NCBI GenBank assembly: GCA_021738245.1
Contig: JAIPCJ010000009.1
Location: forward strand, 1-52,240
Length of the DNA stretch: 52,240 nucleotides
Direction: 5' to 3'
Origin: Methylotenera sp.
Lineage (GTDB): Bacteria > Pseudomonadota > Gammaproteobacteria > Burkholderiales > Burkholderiaceae_C
The translations under genes and the position numbers were made by a program. The notes under the pieces are model-generated. The model saw nothing but the letters and a program-made list of their open reading frames with translations. It did no database searches and was not told where the DNA came from. Shown here in pieces: positions 18,426 to 26,950 of this stretch (positions within the stretch are counted from its first letter, which is position 1; every line of letters starts with the position of its first letter).

Positions 18426-19646
18426 ATGCAGGGATTCGACGTGGTCGTGGTGGGTGCGGGTGCCGCCGGACTGTTCTGCTCGGGGCGCGCCGGCCAGGCT
18501 GGCCTTCGCGTGTTGTTGATCGACCATGCCGCCAAGGTGGCTGAAAAGATCCGTATCTCGGGCGGCGGCCGTTGCAATTTCACGAATCGCGAGGCCGGGC
18601 CGGCGAACTTCCTGTCGGAAAACCCGGCCTTCTGCCGCTCAGCCCTGGCCCGCTACACGCCGCAGGACTTCATCAAGCTGGTGCAGCAGCACGGCATCGC
18701 CTTCCATGAGAAGCACAAGGGCCAGCTGTTCTGCGATGACTCGGCCGAACAGATCATCCAGATGCTGCTGCGTGAATGCGAGGCGGGCGGCGTGACCCGC
18801 TGGCAGCCCTGCACCGTGGCCGACGTGCGGCTGCGCGCAGAAGGTGGCTTCGAGCTCGACACCTCGCAGGGCCCGGTGGCGGCGCCCCGCCTGGTCGTCG
18901 CCACGGGCGGGCTGCCGGTGCCCAAGATCGGCGCCAGCGACTGGGGCCTGCGGCTGGCGCAGCGCCTCGGCCATGCGATCGTGGAACCGCGCCCGGCCCT
19001 GGTGCCGCTCACGTTCGACGCCGACGCCTGGGCACCGTTCGCGGCGCTGGCGGGGCTGTCGCTGCCGGTCGAGGTGGCGTGCGGCAAGGGCAAGGCACGG
19101 GGTCGCTTCCTGGAGGATCTGCTCTTCACACACCGCGGCCTGAGCGGGCCGGCCATCCTGCAGATTTCAAGCTACCGCACAGAGAACGACCAACCCTTGC
19201 AGATCAACCTCGCGCCCGAGTTGCAGCTCGACCGGGACTTGGTCGAGGCGAAGGCCAGCTCCCGGCGCCAGCTCGGCAACGAACTGGCCGCGCGCCTGCC
19301 CCAGCGGCTCGCTGCCGCCTGGCTGGAACGCGCCGCCCTGGATGCCGCCCGCGCGCTGCCGGAATGCCGCGACGCCGACTTGCAGCGCCTCGGGCGCAGC
19401 GTGCACGACTGGCAGCTGATGCCCACGGGCGACGAGGGCTGGCGCAAGGCGGAGGTCATGCGAGGCGGCGTCAGCACCCGCGATCTCAGCTCCCAGACGC
19501 TGGAAAGCCGGCGCGTGCCGGGCCTGTATTTCATCGGCGAAGTCGTCGATGTGACGGGCTGGTTGGGCGGCTACAACTTCCAGTGGGCCTGGGCAAGTGC
19601 AGCGGCATGTGCCGAGGCGATGGCGGCTGCCGAAGCGGCTGCGTGA
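18426..19646 (+). CDS. NAD(P)/FAD-dependent oxidoreductase, YhiN/HI0933 family
   Basis: 406 residues. FDVVVVGAGAAGLFCSGRAG is the FAD-binding Rossmann motif. KIRISGGGRCNFTNRE is the family signature of YhiN/HI0933 flavoproteins. FTHRGLSGPAILQISSY and the closing GLYFIGEVVDVTGWLGGYN, then FQWAWASA, are also characteristic. The ATG at 18426 follows a strong GAGGGAGGGG ribosome site and gives the exact family start. The natural substrate of the family is not established. It is divergent from the PAS/GGDEF gene. Confidence 0.92.
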   Translation: MQGFDVVVVGAGAAGLFCSGRAGQAGLRVLLIDHAAKVAEKIRISGGGRCNFTNREAGPANFLSENPAFCRSALARYTPQDFIKLVQQHGIAFHEKHKGQLFCDDSAEQIIQMLLRECEAGGVTRWQPCTVADVRLRAEGGFELDTSQGPVAAPRLVVATGGLPVPKIGASDWGLRLAQRLGHAIVEPRPALVPLTFDADAWAPFAALAGLSLPVEVACGKGKARGRFLEDLLFTHRGLSGPAILQISSYRTENDQPLQINLAPELQLDRDLVEAKASSRRQLGNELAARLPQRLAAAWLERAALDAARALPECRDADLQRLGRSVHDWQLMPTGDEGWRKAEVMRGGVSTRDLSSQTLESRRVPGLYFIGEVVDVTGWLGGYNFQWAWASAAACAEAMAAAEAAA

Positions 19647-19665
19647 AAAGCGGGCGGACGCAATA

Positions 19666-19695
19666 TTGGCAAGTGCTTGATTTCCCGGCTACAAT
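19666..19695 (+). promoter_or_regulatory. Sigma-70 promoter of rpsU
   Basis: TTGGCA at 19666-19671 and TACAAT at 19690-19695 are separated by 18 bases. Transcription would start near 19702 and give a leader of about 110 bases before rpsU. It is the clearest promoter in the window. Confidence 0.7.
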
Positions 19696-19814
19696 CCCCG
19701 GCTTTGCTGGCAAACCCGCGCGTCGATTCGCTGCTAATCCCAAGTGATGCAGTAATCCGGAACCTGCTGCTGAAACAAAAGCTGCGAACACCGAGCGCAA
19801 TCTGAAGGAAATAC

Positions 19815-20027
19815 ATGACCACCATCCGCGTCAAGGAAAACGAGCCGTTCGACGTCGCCCTGCGCCGCTTCAAGCGCACCATTGAAAAGCTGGGTCTGCT
19901 GACCGACCTGCGCGCCCGCGAGTTCTACGAGAAGCCCACCGCCGAGCGCAAGCGCAAGAAGGCTGCTGCCGTCAAGCGCCACTACAAGCGCGTGCGCAGC
20001 ATGCAGCTGCCCAAGAAGCTGTACTGA
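19815..20027 (+). CDS. rpsU: 30S ribosomal protein S21
   Basis: 70 residues, the full family length. [21 protein letters not shown] starts the protein; the Arg/Lys-rich helices ([20 protein letters not shown] and [16 protein letters not shown]) are typical of S21, which sits at the small-subunit platform near the 3' end of 16S rRNA. AAGGAA six bases before the ATG is a good ribosome site. It has its own promoter and a terminator, so it is probably mostly monocistronic, with some read-through to yqeY. Confidence 0.98.
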
Positions 20028-20080
20028 TCGTCTCTGACGCGACCCGGAACCCGCCTCGGCGCCGTTCCGGCTGAATCCAG

Positions 20081-20114
20081 AAAACCCGCCACAGGACGCT
20101 GTCGCGGGTTTTTG
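20081..20114 (+). terminator. Intrinsic terminator after rpsU
   Basis: AAAACCCGC (20081-20089) pairs with GCGGGTTTT (20104-20112), extended by ACAG/CTGT inside, and runs into TTTTTG. This is a classic GC stem with a T run between rpsU and yqeY. Confidence 0.78.
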
Positions 20115-20138
20115 TCCTTTTTGAACCGGACCTGCCCC

Positions 20139-20585
20139 ATGAGCCTGAAAGACCGCATCACCGAAGACATGAAGGCCGCGATGCGCGCCAAGGAAGCCGA
20201 CCGCCTGCTGACCATCCGCGGTCTGCTCGCCGCGGTCAAGCAAAAGGAAGTGGACGAGCGCATCACCGTGGACGATGCCGGTCTGGTCGCCATCGTCGAC
20301 AAGCTCGTGAAGCAGCGCAAGGACTCCATCAGCCAGTTCGCCGCCGCCGGCCGTGACGACCTCGTCGCCAAGGAAACCGCCGAATTGGCCGTGCTGCAGA
20401 CTTACCTGCCCGAGCGCCTGTCAGCTGAAGCGGTGGCCGAGAAAGTGGCCGCCATCGTGGCCGAACTGGGCGCCAGCGGCCCCGGCGACATGGGCAAGGT
20501 GATGGCGGCCGCCAAGGCCGCCCTGGGCAACAGCGCCGAAATGAGCACCGTGTCCGCAGCTGTCAAGGCCGCCCTCGCCAAGTAA
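20139..20585 (+). CDS. GatB/YqeY domain protein
   Basis: 148 residues. MSLKDRITEDMKAAMRAKEA and LLTIRGLLAAVKQKEVDER form the N-terminal helices; ADRLLTIRG and the tail SGPGDMGKVMAAAKAALG are typical YqeY features. The family resembles the C-terminal domain of the amidotransferase subunit GatB and is thought to act on tRNA, though its job is not settled. It follows rpsU, as in many proteobacteria. The dnaG and rpoD genes that often come next are absent here. ATG at 20139 is the conserved start. Confidence 0.92.
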   Translation: MSLKDRITEDMKAAMRAKEADRLLTIRGLLAAVKQKEVDERITVDDAGLVAIVDKLVKQRKDSISQFAAAGRDDLVAKETAELAVLQTYLPERLSAEAVAEKVAAIVAELGASGPGDMGKVMAAAKAALGNSAEMSTVSAAVKAALAK

Positions 20586-20594
20586 GGAGGTCAC

Positions 20595-20939
20595 ATGAGT
20601 CTGCCCCTGCAGCCCGTTGCGCCCGACATCTGCGTCGCCCCGCAGTTGACGCCTGAAGCCATGGCCGAAGCCGCCGCGATGGGGTTCAAGAGCGTGGTCA
20701 ACAACCGGCCTGATTTCGAGCACGGCCCCGACCAGCCGACCTCCGCTGAGATCGAAGCGGCGGCCAGGGCTGCCGGCCTCGAATATCGCCACCTGCCGGT
20801 GGCGGGCGGCTATCAGTCGCCCGAAGAGATTGCCGCGTTCGCCGAGCTGCTGGCCGCCCTGCCCCGCCCGCTGCTGGCTTTCTGCCGTTCGGGCGCGCGC
20901 TCCACACGGCTGTTCATGCTGGCCCAGCAGTTGGACTGA
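20595..20939 (+). CDS. TIGR01244-type (DUF442) phosphatase/sulfurtransferase-like protein
   Basis: 114 residues. ICVAPQLTPEAMAEAAAMGF is followed by KSVVNNRPDFE, LEYRHLPVAGGYQSPEEIAA, and FCRSGARSTRLFMLAQ, a Cys-x5-Arg-Ser loop like that of dual-specificity phosphatases. This is the DUF442/TIGR01244 family, found alone or fused to persulfide dioxygenase or sulfide-handling domains. A GGAGG ribosome site lies five bases before the ATG and nine bases after the yqeY stop, so it is probably cotranscribed with yqeY. The true substrate is uncertain. Confidence 0.85.
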   Translation: MSLPLQPVAPDICVAPQLTPEAMAEAAAMGFKSVVNNRPDFEHGPDQPTSAEIEAAARAAGLEYRHLPVAGGYQSPEEIAAFAELLAALPRPLLAFCRSGARSTRLFMLAQQLD

Positions 20940-20971
20940 CCGACCCGCGCCGGCCGCGCGGCCGCGCGCCC

Positions 20972-21688
20972 TCAATGCCCGAGATACGCGGCCTGCACGC
21001 GCGGGTCGCCGAGCAGCTCGGCCCCACTGCCCCGCAGCACGATGCGGCCGTTCTCCAGCACGTAGGCCCGCTGCGCGAGTTTCAGCGCCTGCTTCACGTT
21101 CTGCTCGACCAGGAAGATGGTGAGCCCCTCCTGCGCATTGATGCGCTGCAGCGTGCGGAAAATATCCTGCACGATGAGGGGCGCCAGGCCCATGGACGGC
21201 TCGTCCAGCAGCAGCAGCCTGGGCTTGGCCATGAGCGCGCGACCGATGGCGAGCATCTGCTGCTCGCCACCCGACAAGCTGCCAGCCAGTTGCCCTGAAC
21301 GCTCCGCCAGCCGCGGGAACAGGCTGTAGACATGCTCAATGTCGCGCGCCCGCGAGCCGGCGCCATCCCGACGGGTGTAGGCGCCCAGCTCCAGGTTCTC
21401 GCGCACCGTCAACGTGGTGAGCGTCGCGCGCCCCTCGGCCACCTGCACCAGGCCCTGGGCGACGATGCGGTGCGGCGACATGGCCGATATGTCCTGTCCG
21501 TCGAACCGCACCCCGCCGGCAGCCTTCTTGACCAAGCCCGACAAGGCCATCAGCGTCGTCGACTTGCCCGCGCCATTCGCGCCAACCAGGGTCGTGATCT
21601 GCCCGGCGGCCAGCTCGAAGTCGATGCCCCGCACGGCCTCCACATGGCCATAGTTCACCACCAGGCCGCGCACGCTCAGCAGGTTCAT
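20972..21688 (-). CDS. livF: Branched-chain amino-acid-type ABC transporter ATPase LivF
   Basis: 238 residues, the family length. Walker A GANGAGKSTTLMALSG, signature LSGGEQQMLAIGRALMA, Walker B LLLLDEPSMGLAP and the typical LivF end (LAQRAYVLENGRIVLRGSGA, LLGDPRVQAAYLG) are present. It is one of two ATPases of a HAAT-family importer. Its ATG overlaps the livG stop (ATGA), and it is the last gene of livK-H-M-G-F. The amino acid or amide carried cannot be told. Confidence 0.93.
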   Translation of the reverse strand: MNLLSVRGLVVNYGHVEAVRGIDFELAAGQITTLVGANGAGKSTTLMALSGLVKKAAGGVRFDGQDISAMSPHRIVAQGLVQVAEGRATLTTLTVRENLELGAYTRRDGAGSRARDIEHVYSLFPRLAERSGQLAGSLSGGEQQMLAIGRALMAKPRLLLLDEPSMGLAPLIVQDIFRTLQRINAQEGLTIFLVEQNVKQALKLAQRAYVLENGRIVLRGSGAELLGDPRVQAAYLGH

Positions 21689-22461
21689 GCGGGCGTCTCC
21701 TCGTCATCACGCCCCAGGTAGGCTTCGATGACCTGCGGGTCAGTGCGGACGGCCTCCGGCCCGCCCTGGGCGATGATGCGGCCGAAGTTCAGCACGGCGA
21801 TCTGGTCGCACAGGCCCATCACGAAACGCATGTCGTGCTCGATCATGAACAGCGTGTAGCCACGCGCCTGGATATTGCGGATCTCGGCCATCAACTCCGT
21901 TTTCTCGGCACCGTTCATGCCGGCCACCGGCTCATCGAGCAGCAACAGCCGAGGCTCGGTGGCCAGCGCACGGGCGAGCTCCAGCTTGCGCTGCTCGCCG
22001 TAGCTGAGGTTGTCGGCGATGTCGTCGGCCTTGTGGTCGAGTTTCATCCAGGACAGCAGCTCGCGCGCCCGGTCGCGCGCCGCCCGCTCGGCCGCGCGAA
22101 AACTCGGCAGCCGCAGCAGCCAGCCCGCCGGGCCGTAAGGCAGGCGACCGTGCATGCCCACGATGACGTTCTCCAGCAGCGTCATTTCCTTGAAGACGCG
22201 GATGTTCTGGAACGTGCGCGCAATGCCGCCCGCGGTGATCTCGTGCGGCTGCCGGCCCACCAGGCTCACGCCATTGAAGAGGATGTCGCCCGAACTGGGC
22301 GGCAGCAGGCCGGTCACGAGATTCACCACGGTCGTCTTGCCGGCACCATTCGGCCCGATCAGGCCGAAGATGCCGCCAGCCGGCACCTCGAAGTTCACGT
22401 CCTGCAGCACCTGCAGGCCGCCGAAATGGCGGGACACCGATTGCAGCGTCAGCACCGTCAC
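21685..22461 (-). CDS. livG: Branched-chain amino-acid-type ABC transporter ATPase LivG
   Basis: 258 residues from a GTG that overlaps the livM stop (GTGA); longer in-frame starts lie inside livM and were rejected. The sequence shows LQSVSRHFGGLQVLQDVNF, Walker A GPNGAGKTTVVNLVTGL, the LivG-type insertion with GIARTFQNIRVFKEMTLLEN, signature LSYGEQRKLELARALA and Walker B LLLLDEPVAGMN. FMIEHDMRFVMGLCDQI is also typical. It pairs with LivF to drive the transporter. Confidence 0.93.
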   Translation of the reverse strand: MTVLTLQSVSRHFGGLQVLQDVNFEVPAGGIFGLIGPNGAGKTTVVNLVTGLLPPSSGDILFNGVSLVGRQPHEITAGGIARTFQNIRVFKEMTLLENVIVGMHGRLPYGPAGWLLRLPSFRAAERAARDRARELLSWMKLDHKADDIADNLSYGEQRKLELARALATEPRLLLLDEPVAGMNGAEKTELMAEIRNIQARGYTLFMIEHDMRFVMGLCDQIAVLNFGRIIAQGGPEAVRTDPQVIEAYLGRDDEETPA

Positions 22462-23318
22462 GCCCTCCCGCGGCCGAGCAGTGCGCGCAGCCGTGCCGGG
22501 TCCCACAGGCCGCGCGGCAGGAAGAGCACGATGACCACGAGGATCAGCCCGTTCACCACGTTGCGGAAGTCCGCCAGGCTGCGCAGCAGCTCCGGCAGCA
22601 GGGTCAGGATGACCGCGCCTGATATCGGCCCCATCAGGCCGTGGATACCGCCGAGGATGGTCATGGTGAGGATCTCGACGCCGCGGTCGAAGCCGTATTC
22701 GTTGGGGCCGATGAAGAAGGTCAGGTGGGCATTCAACGCCCCGGCCAGCCCGGCCAGCATGGCGCCTGCCACGAAGGCGAGCATCTTGTGCGCCTTCACA
22801 TCAATGCCCATCAGGCCGGCGGCGGTCTCGTCGAGCTTGATCGCCTCGAACGCCCGACCGACCTTGGAGCGGCGCATCAGCCCGAGCACCACGCACGCGG
22901 CCGCCAGCGACAGCGCCACATGCCACCACTGGGTCAGGGGCGGAATGCCGTTCAATCCGAGTGCGCCGCCGGTCCAGCCCTCGGTGTTGAGCACCACGAT
23001 GCGCACCACCTCGCCAAAGGCCAGCGTGGCCATGGCGAGATAGACGCCCGACAGCCGCAGCGTCGGCCCGCCCATCAGCAGCCCAACCACGGCCGGGGCC
23101 GCCATGCCGCCGGCCAGCGCGACAGGAAACGGCACGCCCGCGTTCATGGTCAGCAGCGAGGCGGCATAGGCGCCAATGCCCATGAAAGCCGCGTTGGCCA
23201 TGGCGAGCATGCCGCAGGACAGGGTCAGGTAGATGGACAGGGCCAGCAGCGAGTTGGTGCCCAGGGTGAGCACCAGGTTGCTGTAGACGGCCCAGAAACT
23301 GTCGAAGCTCTCCAGCAT
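22458..23318 (-). CDS. livM: Branched-chain amino-acid-type ABC transporter permease LivM
   Basis: 286 residues with about eight to ten membrane segments (for example TLGTNSLLALSIYLTLSCGM and MLAFVAGAMLAGLAGALNA). YGFDRGVEILTMTILGGIHG and the permease/ATPase contact IKLDETAAGLMGIDVKAHKM are characteristic of LivM. The start at MLESFDSFWAVYSN was chosen because longer frames run into livH. It lies four bases after livH and overlaps livG, so it belongs to one operon. Confidence 0.92.
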   Translation of the reverse strand: MLESFDSFWAVYSNLVLTLGTNSLLALSIYLTLSCGMLAMANAAFMGIGAYAASLLTMNAGVPFPVALAGGMAAPAVVGLLMGGPTLRLSGVYLAMATLAFGEVVRIVVLNTEGWTGGALGLNGIPPLTQWWHVALSLAAACVVLGLMRRSKVGRAFEAIKLDETAAGLMGIDVKAHKMLAFVAGAMLAGLAGALNAHLTFFIGPNEYGFDRGVEILTMTILGGIHGLMGPISGAVILTLLPELLRSLADFRNVVNGLILVVIVLFLPRGLWDPARLRALLGRGRA

Positions 23319-23322
23319 GGCA

Positions 23323-24222
23323 TCAGACCTTGCGCTCGTTGACCGTGCCGAACAGCCCCTTGGGGCGCAGCAGCAGCACCGCGAACAACAACCCGAAGGC
23401 CACTGCATCGCGCATCGTCGACCCGATGTAGGCCACCGACAGCACCTCGGCAAAGCCCAGGAAAAGACCTGCCAGCATGGCACCACGGATGTCGCCCATG
23501 CCGCCCAGGATGATGACGGCGATGCCCTTGTGCAGGATGGGCTGCCCCATCAGCGGGAACAAGGCGTTGGCATAGAGCCCGATCAGCACCCCGGCCACAC
23601 CCCCCAGGCCCGCGGCGAAGAAGCTGGTCAGCATGAAGAGCCCGCCGACATTGATGCCCAGCAGCGCCGCCGCCTTCGGGCTCTCGGCAATGGCCCGCAG
23701 CGCGCGGCCGAGCTGGGTGCCACGCAAGACGAGCAGCAGCACCGCCATCAGGCCGAACGACAGCGCGATGATGCCCAGCTCCAGCACGGTCACATGCAGC
23801 CCGGCCACGTTCAGCGTGTCCTGGGGCAGCACCTCGGCGGGGAAGCGCAGGTTTTCAGCCCCGAAGATGCCCTGCGCCAGGCTGTTGAGCGCGATGGCCA
23901 GCCCGATGGTGGCGATCATCGGGATCAGGTGGGGCGCGTTGCGCGCCCGCAGCGGCCGAAGCACCAGCACATCGATCAAGAGGCCGAGCAGGCCGGACAC
24001 GGCGAATGCCACTGCAAGCGCACCTGCAAGCGGCAGATGCAGCCGGGTCACGGCTTGCAACGCGGCATAGGCGCCGACCATGAACACCGCCCCGTGCGAC
24101 AGGTTCACCACCCCCAGCACGCCAAAGACCAGGGTGAAGCCGAGCGCAAACAGCGCGTAGACGCTGCCGAGCGAAAGGGCATTGAAGAGCTGCTGTTCAA
24201 GCACGATGGGCGAAGCGGGCAA
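23323..24222 (-). CDS. livH: Branched-chain amino-acid-type ABC transporter permease LivH
   Basis: 299 residues. LEQQLFNALSLGSVYALFAL and GFTLVFGVLGVVNLSHGAVF are the classic LivH opening. AIAESPKAAALLGINVGGLF is the ATPase contact loop, and PILHKGIAVIILGGMGDIRG closes it. The longest start is a TTG at 24222; a GTG at 24204 (giving MLEQQLFN) fits family starts at least as well. It forms the membrane channel with LivM. livK lies 44 bases upstream. Confidence 0.92.
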   Translation of the reverse strand: MPASPIVLEQQLFNALSLGSVYALFALGFTLVFGVLGVVNLSHGAVFMVGAYAALQAVTRLHLPLAGALAVAFAVSGLLGLLIDVLVLRPLRARNAPHLIPMIATIGLAIALNSLAQGIFGAENLRFPAEVLPQDTLNVAGLHVTVLELGIIALSFGLMAVLLLVLRGTQLGRALRAIAESPKAAALLGINVGGLFMLTSFFAAGLGGVAGVLIGLYANALFPLMGQPILHKGIAVIILGGMGDIRGAMLAGLFLGFAEVLSVAYIGSTMRDAVAFGLLFAVLLLRPKGLFGTVNERKV

Positions 24223-24266
24223 GGCCGCCCACGCGCCAGGCGACGGGCGGCGAGTCAGGCCGGAGG

Positions 24267-25418
24267 CTACTTCTCGATGGCGTAGCGGCCGTTCTTGGTG
24301 ACGCTCACGATGGCGGTCTGCGCGGCGTCATAGCCGGCCGGATTGCCCGCCTTGTCGGTCGCGCGGCGGAAGGCAAAGGCGCCGGTCGCGCCCGTCCACT
24401 TCACATCAGGCAGCGCGTTGCGCAGCGCGGCACGGTCCTTGGCCAGGTCGCCGGTCAGCTTGATCTTCTTGAGCGCCTGGGCGGTGATGTACATCGCGTC
24501 GTAGGCCTGCGCGGCAAACTGGTCGGGCGCGGACTTGTACTTCTGCGCGTAGGCCACGATGAAGGCGCCGTTCTCCTTGGTCTGGTTCTCGATGGACCAG
24601 GGGCTGCCGATCCACAGGCCGTCGGACGCTCCCTTGGCCAGCTCGAACACCTTCACGGAGTTCATGCCGTTGCCGCCGATCACGGGCACGTTCAGCCCCA
24701 GCTGACGCGCCTGCACCATGATGGGCGCGCCCTCGGCAATCAATGCCGACAGCACCAACGCGTCCGGGTTGCTGGCCTTGATCTTGGTGAGCTGCGCCTT
24801 GAAATCGACATCGCCCTTGGCGAAGGTCTCGGTCGTGGTCACCGCGATCTTCTGAGCGTCGAGCGCCTTCTTGAAGTTGTCGTAGCCGCTCTTGGTGAAG
24901 ACGTCGTCGTTGCCGTAGAGCACGGCCACCTTCTTGATGCCGAGCTTCTTGGCTGCGGTGGACAGCGTCACCGGCAGCACATCGGCCTCGGTCACGGAGT
25001 TGCGGAAGATGTGGTCGCCGATGGAGGTGATGCCATCCGCCGTGTTCGAGGTGCCGAAGACCACGACCTTGGCCGCCTGCGCGATGGGGTCAGCCGCCTG
25101 GGCCGAGTTGGACAGGGTCGGGCCGAAGATCATCAGCACCTTGTCCTGGAAGATGAGCTTCTTGAAGGCGTTGATGGCCTCCTCCTTCTTGCCCTGCTCG
25201 TCCTCCACCACCAACACCAGCTTGTTGCCGTTGATGCCGCCAGCAGCATTGATCTCGTCAGCCGCCAGCTGGAAACCCGCACGGATGCTCTGGCCGTACT
25301 GGGCTGCCCCCCCCGACAGCGCCTCGGCCACGCCGAGCTTGACGTCAGCGGCCTGGGCCAGAGCGGCCCAGCCGAGCAAAACCGCGGTAACCAAGGGCTT
25401 GAAGGTGCGAGGGATCAT
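24267..25418 (-). CDS. livK: Periplasmic substrate-binding protein of the Liv-type transporter
   Basis: 383 residues. A signal peptide (MIPRTFKPLVTAVLLGWAAL, cut after AQA) precedes VKLGVAEALSGGAAQYGQSI and LAADEINAAGGINGNKLVLV, the usual type 1 periplasmic-binding fold; VLYGNDDVFTKSGYDNFKKA and VIGGNGMNSVKVFELAKGAS follow. ATG at 25418 has an AGGAGA ribosome site eight bases upstream. First gene of the operon with livHMGF; a TATCAT that could be its -10 lies near the pmbA stop. The family binds Leu/Ile/Val, other amino acids, amides or urea, so the ligand is open. Confidence 0.92.
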   Translation of the reverse strand: MIPRTFKPLVTAVLLGWAALAQAADVKLGVAEALSGGAAQYGQSIRAGFQLAADEINAAGGINGNKLVLVVEDEQGKKEEAINAFKKLIFQDKVLMIFGPTLSNSAQAADPIAQAAKVVVFGTSNTADGITSIGDHIFRNSVTEADVLPVTLSTAAKKLGIKKVAVLYGNDDVFTKSGYDNFKKALDAQKIAVTTTETFAKGDVDFKAQLTKIKASNPDALVLSALIAEGAPIMVQARQLGLNVPVIGGNGMNSVKVFELAKGASDGLWIGSPWSIENQTKENGAFIVAYAQKYKSAPDQFAAQAYDAMYITAQALKKIKLTGDLAKDRAALRNALPDVKWTGATGAFAFRRATDKAGNPAGYDAAQTAIVSVTKNGRYAIEK

Positions 25419-25460
25419 CGGCAGGTCTCCTGGGGTGGGTGTTGTCTCGGTCACCGTCAT

Positions 25461-25483
25461 GCGGCGCCGTCCTTGGGCGCCGC
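25461..25483 (-). other. Hairpin in the livK leader
   Basis: GCGGCGCC (25461-25468) and GGCGCCGC (25476-25483) form an 8-bp stem around a 7-base loop, between pmbA and livK. There is no T run. It could weaken read-through from pmbA or act in livK control; the role is unknown. Confidence 0.35.
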
Positions 25484-25503
25484 CGATGATAGGACGGCCG
25501 TGC

Positions 25504-26871
25504 TCAGTTGCCGGCGAGCTTCATGCCGCTGACCAGCACCGAGCCGACGGTCTTGGTGCCCATCGTGTACTCGTCGGCCCCGATGCCGACGATGTTGCGC
25601 AGCATGTCCTTCAGATTGCCGGCAATGGTCACTTCATGAACCGGGTAGGCAATCTCGCCGTTCTCGACCCAGTAGCCGCTGGCGCCGCGGGAGTAATCGC
25701 CCGTCACGTAGTTCACGCCCTGCCCCATCAGCTCGGTCACGAGCAGGCCGCGGCCCAGGCGGCGGATCATGGTGGCGAGGTCGTCGCCCGGTGCGGTGAC
25801 CCGGCTGGTCATGCGCAGGTTGTGAGAACCGCCGGCATGCCCGGTCGTCTTCATGCCGAGCTTGCGCGCCGAGTAGCTCGACAGGAAGTACCCCTGCAGC
25901 ACGCCGCCCTCCACCACGCTACGAGCCCGGGTGACGACGCCCTCGTCGTCGAACGGCGAACTACCCTTGCCCTTGAGCACATGCGGGTCCTCGGCGATGT
26001 CGATGTGCGGCGCCACCACGGGTTGGCCCAGGCTGTCGAGCAGGAAGGTGGTGCGCCGGTACAGCGCGCCGCCGCTGACGGCCTGCACCAACGCACCCAG
26101 CAGACCGATGGCCACGGTGCTCTCGAACAGCACCGGCACCTCGGCTGTGGCAGCCTTGCGGGCCTTCAGGCGCGACAGGGCGCGCTCGGCGGCGTAGCGG
26201 CCCACCGCCTCGGGCGACGCCAGCTCGGCCGCATCGCGCATGGAGCTGTACCAGGCGTCGCCCTGCATGTCGTTGCCGCGGCCGGCGATCGGCGCGACCG
26301 ACAGCGAATGCCGCGAGCTGGCGTAGCCGCCGCGAAAGCCCCGGGTGTTGCCCATCCAGAAGTGCGACTGCTGGGCCGACACCGCCGCGCCTTCGCTGTT
26401 GGTGATGCGCCTGTCGACCGCCAGGGCCGCGGCCTCGCAGCGCAGCGCAATGTCGGACGCTTGCGCGGCGTCCACCGCCCAGGGGTGGAAGAGATCAAGG
26501 TCCGGCCGCTGGGCGACGTCCAGCGCCAGGTCGGCCTCGTCGGGCAGGCCGGCGAAATCGTCTTCCGCCGTGAAGCGGGCGATGTCGTAGGCCGCGCGCA
26601 CGGTGTCGCGAATGGCCTGGGGCGAGAAGTCGGAGGTGCTGGCATTGCCGCGGCGCTTGCCGAGGTAGACCGAGATGCCGAGCGACTTGTCACGGTTGCG
26701 CTCGACGTTCTCCAGCTTGCCGAGCCGGGCCGAGACCGACAGGCCGCAGCCTTCGGACACTTCGGCCCCCGCATCGCTGGCGCCCAGCTTCTTCGCCTCG
26801 GTCAGGGCGTCTTCGATCCACTGCTGGAACTGCTCGGGGCTGTAGGCAAAACCGTCTTGGGCTTGAGGCAT
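25504..26871 (-). CDS. pmbA: Metalloprotease-like protein PmbA (TldE)
   Basis: 455 residues, the normal length. GCGLSVSARLGKLENVERNR and LGISVYLGKRRGNASTSD form the N-terminal domain; PVLFESTVAIGLLGALVQAV, SGGALYRRTTFLLDSLG and the closing LRNIVGIGADEYTMGTKTVG are PmbA hallmarks. With TldD it forms a heterodimeric protease that trims microcin B17 and the antitoxin CcdA in E. coli; PmbA itself lacks the metal-binding HExxxH. tldD is not in the window. ATG at 26871 gives the conserved start; the frame continues upstream but antisense to darP. Confidence 0.95.
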   Translation of the reverse strand: MPQAQDGFAYSPEQFQQWIEDALTEAKKLGASDAGAEVSEGCGLSVSARLGKLENVERNRDKSLGISVYLGKRRGNASTSDFSPQAIRDTVRAAYDIARFTAEDDFAGLPDEADLALDVAQRPDLDLFHPWAVDAAQASDIALRCEAAALAVDRRITNSEGAAVSAQQSHFWMGNTRGFRGGYASSRHSLSVAPIAGRGNDMQGDAWYSSMRDAAELASPEAVGRYAAERALSRLKARKAATAEVPVLFESTVAIGLLGALVQAVSGGALYRRTTFLLDSLGQPVVAPHIDIAEDPHVLKGKGSSPFDDEGVVTRARSVVEGGVLQGYFLSSYSARKLGMKTTGHAGGSHNLRMTSRVTAPGDDLATMIRRLGRGLLVTELMGQGVNYVTGDYSRGASGYWVENGEIAYPVHEVTIAGNLKDMLRNIVGIGADEYTMGTKTVGSVLVSGMKLAGN

Positions 26872-26950
26872 GAACGAAGCGCCGGGCACAGCCAGCGCAT
26901 GACGAAATCGAGTGGGCGACAATGATAGGCCCGCGCCCAAAGCCACCCCG

